Source: an uncultured Lachnoclostridium sp. (GTDB taxonomy: Bacteria > Bacillota > Clostridia > Lachnospirales > Lachnospiraceae). From it: a stretch of 27,888 nucleotides of DNA. Location: contig CATZVV010000002.1 of the NCBI GenBank assembly GCA_958425285.1, positions 1 through 27,888 of the forward strand, given 5' to 3'. The notes under the pieces were generated by a model that did no database searches, was not told the DNA's origin, and was given only the letters and a program-made list of their open reading frames with translations. Below are positions 23,537-27,888 of this stretch, piece after piece; the stretch's first letter is position 1, and each line of letters opens with the position of its first letter. A program made the translations under genes and the position numbers.

Positions 23537-26029
23537 TTATTTTAGTAATTTTTTTTGAAGCTCCATCATAGGGAGTGGCAGTAATGAAAGTGTAGCAACA
23601 ACGCCCCATTCAGCCAGAGAAAGAGTAGTTGTGTGAAAGATTTGTTGTAATGTAGGTGAGCAGATGACAAATACCTGTAAGGTAATACAAAGGAGCACAC
23701 TAAATATCAACTTCTTATTACCTAGAAAGCCAATCTCAAAAAGAGATTCTTCGCTGCGCATATTAAAGGCATGAATTAATTGGGAAAGGGAAAGGACAGC
23801 AAAGCACATGGTCGTTCCTGCAGCGGACGCATTTGGTGACAGGCGGCAGCCGGCTGCATAGGCGAATAGTGCAAGAGAACCAATAAAAAGTCCCTCAATT
23901 AATATTTTCCACGCTGCACCATCAGCAAATAAGCTTTTTCCGGGAGGTATCGGAGGGCGGGACATAATATTTTTGGCAGGGCGCTCCAGACCAAGGCTAA
24001 TAGCAGGAAAGGAGTCCGTCACCAGATTGATAAATAAAAGCTGAACCGGAAACAGCGGGGCTGTCAGACCAAATAAAATGGAAACAAATATGGTCATAAT
24101 TTCTCCGATGTTGCATGACAGAAGAAAGAATACAGCTTTTTTTATATTGTCATAAATTCCACGCCCTTCTTCAACGGCAGACACAATGGTGGCAAAATTA
24201 TCATCCGTTAAAATCATGTCAGCTGTGTTTTTGGCAACATCTGTACCGCTCAGACCCATTGCGCAACCAATATCGGCAACTTTTAGTGCAGGGGCGTCAT
24301 TGACGCCATCGCCTGTCATAGCTACAATTTCACCGTGTTTTTGGAAGATTTTGACGATTCGCATTTTGTCAGAAGGTGAGACGCGTGCAAATACAGGATA
24401 ATTGTAAACAGATTCGTAAAGACGTTGGTCATCAAGTGCACCTAGTTCCCTGCCGGTCATTACCTGATTTTCGTCTGTGAGAATTCCAAGCTGCTTTCCA
24501 ATAGCAGCGGCAGTGAGTGCATGGTCTCCTGTAATCATAACTGGGCGAATGCCAGCGGACTTACATTCTCGTACGGCATGGATTGCTTCCACACGTGGAG
24601 GATCCATAAAACCAACGAGCCCTACAAAAATCAGGTTTCGTTCTAGATAAGAAACGGTAACTGGTGGGTTAGAGGAATGGCGTTGGCAGCAGATGGCAAG
24701 TACTCTTAGAGCGTTTTCTGCAAACTCACGGTTCATTTTTAAAATTTGATTTCTGATTGTACTTGTCATTGGGCGAAGCTCGCCCCCCTCATAATAACGC
24801 TCTGAGCGTTCTAGCAAGTATTCGGGTGCACCTTTTGTAATAGAGATATAATGTCCACTGTCTTTATGAAGGGTTGTCATTCGCTTTCGTTCGCTGTCAA
24901 AAGGCAGCTCGCCACAAAGCGGGTAACGAAAAAGTTCTTTTTCACGAAAAATTTTTGCATGTGAAGCATAATCCAGAAGTGCCTGTTCAACGCCGGTACC
25001 TTCTGCGTTGCATAAAGCACCGTAGAGTGTCAGACGGTTTTCATTATTATAACAAAATGTACGTGATACCTTCATTCTATTTTCGGTTAATGTCCCCGTT
25101 TTGTCGGAACAGATGACCGTGGCACTTCCAAGTGTTTCTACTGCTGGCAGATGGCGGATTACAGAGTGCCTTTTTGCCATACGTTCAACGCCGAGGGAAA
25201 GCATAATCGTAACAATGGCAGGCAAGCCTTCAGGAATGGCCGCAACAGCCAGACTGATAGAAGTCATAAACATTCCAAAAATTGGCTGCTGTTTACAGAT
25301 TCCGAGTATAAATATGATAATACATATAAAAAGCGCCAAAATTCCCAGTTGCTTCCCTGTATGGTTTAAACGTTTTTGCAATGGAGTATCAGGTGGATCT
25401 TCGTGAGCCAGAAGCTTTGCGATTTTCCCAAATTCTGTATTCATGCCAGTTCCGGTTACAATTGCTTCTCCGCGCCCGGATGCTACACATGTGCCGGCAT
25501 ACACTTCTTTTTCAGATGGAACGGAGGAAGTAGCATTCTTTTCCTGAGGAATGGTTTCTCCGGTTAGTGCGGATTCTTCACAGGATAAATTGTGAGAAGT
25601 TATAATCCGGGCATCTGCTGGAATGATATTTCCGTTTTCTAAATAGATTAAGTCCTCAGGAACAACTTGCGAGGCAAGAATGTTGACTTTTTTCCCATCT
25701 CTGCATACAAGAGCATGAGGAGCCGCCATTTTTTCCAAAACGGCGAGGGAGTGCTCCGCTTTGGATTCTTGAAAGATTCCAAGACAGGCGTTGATAAGAA
25801 CAATACTTAAAATAATAATTGGATCAATAAAGTCCGTTTCACCTTCTAAAAAGGATACGATAAAAGAAATCAGTGCAGCACCTAATAAGGTAAGAATCAT
25901 AAAATCTTTAAACTGATTTACGAACTTGTGGAGGAGAGATGGTGGCTTGGTAGAAGCCAGTTTGTTTTCTCCGTACTTTTCAAATTGTCTTTTTGCTTCT
26001 TTGCTTGACAAACCGTGTTTTTCTTGCAC
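23537..26029 (-). CDS. P2A-type Ca2+-transporting ATPase
   Basis: This 830-residue membrane pump uses ATP to expel a cation, probably Ca2+. Motifs in order: the actuator LTGET (155-159); PEGLP in M4 (266-270); phosphorylation site DKTGT with Asp309; KGAPE (399-403) in the nucleotide-binding domain; TGDHALTA (500-507); hinge MTGDGVNDAP (571-580). Helices M5-M6 follow, with SCNIGE and NLVTDSFPAISLGLERP, close to the Ca2+-binding residues of SERCA (Asn, Glu and Asn-x-x-Thr-Asp). Length and layout match bacterial LMCA1-like pumps. The start is GTG 26029 with AAAGGGGAAAG upstream, 66 nt from the divergent ytaF-like gene. No metal-binding N-terminal domain is present, against a copper role. Confidence 0.95.
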   Translation of the reverse strand: MQEKHGLSSKEAKRQFEKYGENKLASTKPPSLLHKFVNQFKDFMILTLLGAALISFIVSFLEGETDFIDPIIILSIVLINACLGIFQESKAEHSLAVLEKMAAPHALVCRDGKKVNILASQVVPEDLIYLENGNIIPADARIITSHNLSCEESALTGETIPQEKNATSSVPSEKEVYAGTCVASGRGEAIVTGTGMNTEFGKIAKLLAHEDPPDTPLQKRLNHTGKQLGILALFICIIIFILGICKQQPIFGMFMTSISLAVAAIPEGLPAIVTIMLSLGVERMAKRHSVIRHLPAVETLGSATVICSDKTGTLTENRMKVSRTFCYNNENRLTLYGALCNAEGTGVEQALLDYASHAKIFREKELFRYPLCGELPFDSERKRMTTLHKDSGHYISITKGAPEYLLERSERYYEGGELRPMTSTIRNQILKMNREFAENALRVLAICCQRHSSNPPVTVSYLERNLIFVGLVGFMDPPRVEAIHAVRECKSAGIRPVMITGDHALTAAAIGKQLGILTDENQVMTGRELGALDDQRLYESVYNYPVFARVSPSDKMRIVKIFQKHGEIVAMTGDGVNDAPALKVADIGCAMGLSGTDVAKNTADMILTDDNFATIVSAVEEGRGIYDNIKKAVFFLLSCNIGEIMTIFVSILFGLTAPLFPVQLLFINLVTDSFPAISLGLERPAKNIMSRPPIPPGKSLFADGAAWKILIEGLFIGSLALFAYAAGCRLSPNASAAGTTMCFAVLSLSQLIHAFNMRSEESLFEIGFLGNKKLIFSVLLCITLQVFVICSPTLQQIFHTTTLSLAEWGVVATLSLLPLPMMELQKKLLK

Positions 26030-26095
26030 GTGGCTTTCCCCTTTCTGTCTGGATTTGCATACAATGAGTTAACAACTTTTTGGAGGCAAAGTAAA

Positions 26096-26635
26096 ATGCT
26101 GGAACTTTTTCTTCTGGCGGTATCGCTTAGTCTGGATTCATTTGTCATTGGAATTTCATATCGATTTCGCAAGATACGGATCCCGCCATCTGCAATTTGT
26201 ATTATTGCAGGTGTTTCGGGGATGATAACCCTGCTTTCCGTTTTTTTAGGAAAGCTGTTAGGCAATTTTGTATCTCCTGAAATCTTAAAAATTGCAGGGG
26301 CGCTTGTTCTGGTTGCGATGGGAATCAGAGTATTAGTGCAAAACGACGAAATGGAGGACGCAGTAAAGTATGACAGGGATCACTCAGCACTGATTGATTC
26401 AAAGGAAGCATTGTTATTAGGTGGGGTACTTTCTGTTGATTCAATTGGTGTGGGGATAGCAGTTGCTGTCTGGTCCGAAATTCGTGATATTCTGCTTTTT
26501 CCTTTTCTTGTTATAGGATTAAATGTTATTTTTCTTATTGTGGGAAGTAAATTTTTTTTCAGGACATTTTACTGTACTAAAATTGCCGGAGTTATTCTGA
26601 TTTGTGTGGGTCTTCTGCGCCTTTTTCTCTCGTAA
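26096..26635 (+). CDS. ytaF: YtaF-like sporulation membrane protein (MntP superfamily)
   Basis: The 179-residue protein has about six membrane segments arranged as two repeats, the DUF204/MntP-type fold. Paired Asp motifs are visible: LSLDSFVIGI (Asp14) and LSVDSIGVGIAV. YtaF is a membrane protein made in sporulating Bacillus and Clostridium; the wider family includes the Mn2+ exporter MntP. ATG 26096 has TTGGAGG in front. The frame is open to 26015, but those codons would overlap the ATPase start on the other strand and have no ribosome binding site. The gene diverges from the Ca2+ pump. Its stop lies 44 nt inside the end of the DedA gene on the opposite strand. A manganese or other cation exporter role is a possible alternative. 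Confidence 0.8.
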   Translation: MLELFLLAVSLSLDSFVIGISYRFRKIRIPPSAICIIAGVSGMITLLSVFLGKLLGNFVSPEILKIAGALVLVAMGIRVLVQNDEMEDAVKYDRDHSALIDSKEALLLGGVLSVDSIGVGIAVAVWSEIRDILLFPFLVIGLNVIFLIVGSKFFFRTFYCTKIAGVILICVGLLRLFLS

Positions 26636-27182
26636 AGTGGCGTAAAAGAAAAAGAATCAGAAGTGTGCCTCCTGCAAATAGGATAAAAAGCTTATACCGG
26701 TCAAAGTAATAAAAAATCCGGTCTTTATATTGCATGAAATAGTATCCGATACTGAGAAGGACACCATTCCACAGAGTGATTCCGAGGGCGGAAAACAGTA
26801 GATAACCCGAGAATGCTTCGCCCGAAGCTCCTGCAATAAAAGAAATATATGTACGGCAAATCGGAACCAGCCGGCCGAGACATACCGCCAGCCGGCCGTG
26901 GTCTCCGAAAAAGCGATAAGAGGCCAGAATCGGTTTTCGGGTACGCTTAAAACGGTTCATTAGGCGTTCCAGCAAGGGAGAACCGCCGTATCTTCCCAAT
27001 GCATAAGTAATACTTACGCCAATTACTCCGGCCAGGCTTGAGAGAAAAAGAGTAAGAAGAAAAGGAATTTCTGCATTTTTGGCAAAGGCACCGGATAAAG
27101 GAAGAACAAGTTCACTTGAAACCGGAAAGCAGGCATATTCAATCAGTATCAGAAAAAACATCAGCGACAGTTCATATATCAT
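26592..27182 (-). CDS. DedA family (VTT domain) membrane protein
   Basis: This 196-residue integral membrane protein belongs to the DedA/VTT family, whose members flip lipid carriers or phospholipids and support membrane potential and envelope growth. Conserved features seen are the early acidic FPVSSELVLPLSGAF, the Gly-rich GVSITYALGRYGGSPLLE segment, the GDHGRLAVCLGRLVPICRTY motif with paired Arg, and SFIAGASGE. ATG 27182 has GAGGAATCG in front; the frame is open to 27281 but the extra 33 residues are not hydrophobic. The end overlaps the ytaF-like gene tail to tail by 44 nt, so the transcripts are antisense to each other there. Substrate unknown. Confidence 0.9.
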   Translation of the reverse strand: MIYELSLMFFLILIEYACFPVSSELVLPLSGAFAKNAEIPFLLTLFLSSLAGVIGVSITYALGRYGGSPLLERLMNRFKRTRKPILASYRFFGDHGRLAVCLGRLVPICRTYISFIAGASGEAFSGYLLFSALGITLWNGVLLSIGYYFMQYKDRIFYYFDRYKLFILFAGGTLLILFLLRHFTREKGAEDPHKSE

Positions 27183-27291
27183 CGATTCCTCAATTTCTGC
27201 GCCAAATGATACGCATGTAGTATAGTTAACACAATATATCGTAAATCTTGGGAAGTTAGAACTTTTTTTTGAATTGAACAATCATCCAAGA

Positions 27292-27320
27292 TTGACATTT
27301 TGTTGCCAACTTGTTATTAT
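27292..27320 (+). promoter_or_regulatory. Sigma-A promoter for L,D-transpeptidase gene
   Basis: A perfect TTGACA (27292-27297), 17-bp spacer and TATTAT (27315-27320, 5/6). The ATG at 27377 lies about 50 nt past the predicted start of transcription, with AAGGAGAGG in front of it. Confidence 0.8.
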
Positions 27321-27376
27321 AAACTAATGCAAAAGTGAAATAACTGGAAGATTATAGGAAAACAAGGAGAGGAATT

Positions 27377-27817
27377 ATGAAATCAAAATGGAAGACATTA
27401 CTGCTTGTTTTCGCATTTGTTTGTCTGTTGGGGCTGATTGATGCGAAGGAAGCAAAGGCAGCGAGCCCTTACTTAATAAAGATAAATAAGCAACAATGTG
27501 TTGTTACAATTTATAAAAAGGATAAAGCGGGAAAATATACGAAGCCGGTTAAGGCAATGCTATGCTCACCGGGATCGGCGACACCTTTAGGAACTTTTCC
27601 ATTAAAAGAGAAAATTCGATGGCATACTTTGGATGGACCGTGTTATGGACAGTATTGCTCTAGAATTGTTGGAGGTGTCCTGTTCCATTCAGTCTGGTAT
27701 TATCAGCCACAGCCAAGTACATTATCATGTACCCAATACAATAATCTTGGCTCACGTGTTTCTCATGGATGTGTTCGTTTGTGCGTACGGGATGCAAAAT
27801 GGATTTATGACAACTGA
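27377..27817 (+). CDS. L,D-transpeptidase (YkuD domain), interrupted by an in-frame TGA
   Basis: L,D-transpeptidases make 3-3 crosslinks in peptidoglycan outside the membrane. The 146 residues have a signal peptide (hydrophobic residues 8-22, cleavage after AKA near 28) and a YkuD domain with ISLFHS-like LFHS (His104), SHGCVRL (His130, Cys132, Arg134). The TGA at 27815-27817 ends it at YDN. The same frame continues after it as PSGTSVVIYNSKNTV-PLGKPAAI to the window edge, which is exactly how the last strands of these enzymes read, usually 'NCP.GT.V.IY...PLGKP'. The TGA therefore replaces what is normally a Cys (TGC/TGT) or other codon. The active site is intact but the final strand would be lost. 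Nonsense mutation, recoding or a sequence error are open. Confidence 0.85.
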   Translation: MKSKWKTLLLVFAFVCLLGLIDAKEAKAASPYLIKINKQQCVVTIYKKDKAGKYTKPVKAMLCSPGSATPLGTFPLKEKIRWHTLDGPCYGQYCSRIVGGVLFHSVWYYQPQPSTLSCTQYNNLGSRVSHGCVRLCVRDAKWIYDN

Positions 27818-27888
27818 CCATCAGGTACATCTGTCGTTATTTATAATTCCAAAAATACGGTACCTCTTGGAAAACCGGCAGCCATTAA

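Noticed and set aside
1..27888. tRNA genes, rRNA genes or CRISPR arrays
   Set aside because: No cloverleaf-like clusters, rRNA motifs or regularly spaced repeats were seen by eye in the intergenic regions.

Overview
The window looks like ordinary chromosome from a low-GC, spore-former-type Firmicute, most likely a Lachnospiraceae-like Clostridium relative. Reasons: a GatCAB-type amidotransferase gene, a textbook CIRCE-controlled hrcA-grpE-dnaK-dnaJ operon, a YtaF-like sporulation membrane protein, PilZ and FliK-like proteins (c-di-GMP and motility), and cytoplasmic glucuronoxylan-degrading enzymes. The assignment is inferred from gene content only. I see no rRNA, tRNA, CRISPR array or insertion sequence.

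Layout. 1-1363: 3' part of gatB and a PilZ protein, closed by a terminator. 1549-6093: a visibly AT-richer block with its own promoter. It holds a small secreted, Ser/Thr-rich protein whose signal peptide and body lie in different frames (apparent 1-nt deletion), then a tightly packed lipoprotein / membrane-fusion adaptor / ABC ATPase / FtsX-MacB-like permease operon. 6118-7869 (minus): an orphan FliK-like protein. 8036-12348: glucuronate isomerase uxaC and a large GH115 alpha-glucuronidase without signal peptide, i.e. intracellular removal and isomerisation of glucuronic acid from imported xylo-oligosaccharides. 12406-14235: an OPT-family transporter whose ribosome binding site is buried in a perfect 16-bp hairpin.

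14391-20791: heat-shock promoter plus CIRCE, hrcA, grpE, dnaK, hairpin, dnaJ and a MATE exporter overlapping dnaJ by 4 nt. HrcA binds CIRCE and so represses its own operon. DnaK, DnaJ and GrpE form one chaperone machine. 20794-22704: a small lipoprotein with its own promoter, then enolase. 22705-23029: no intact gene, but a near-consensus promoter, a terminator, a decayed start of an agmatine deiminase gene (aguA) and a perfect 17-bp inverted repeat. 23030-26029 (minus): a small acidic unknown protein and a P2A-type Ca2+ ATPase, divergent from a YtaF/MntP-like membrane protein, which overlaps tail to tail with a DedA-family protein. 27377 to the end: an L,D-transpeptidase cut by an in-frame TGA shortly after its catalytic motif.

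The best candidate for something new is the 1549-6093 block: a secreted beta-rich protein joined to a lipoprotein-MacAB-like exporter. The best evidence of gene decay is the frameshift at 1709, the aguA remnant at 22832 and the TGA at 27815.
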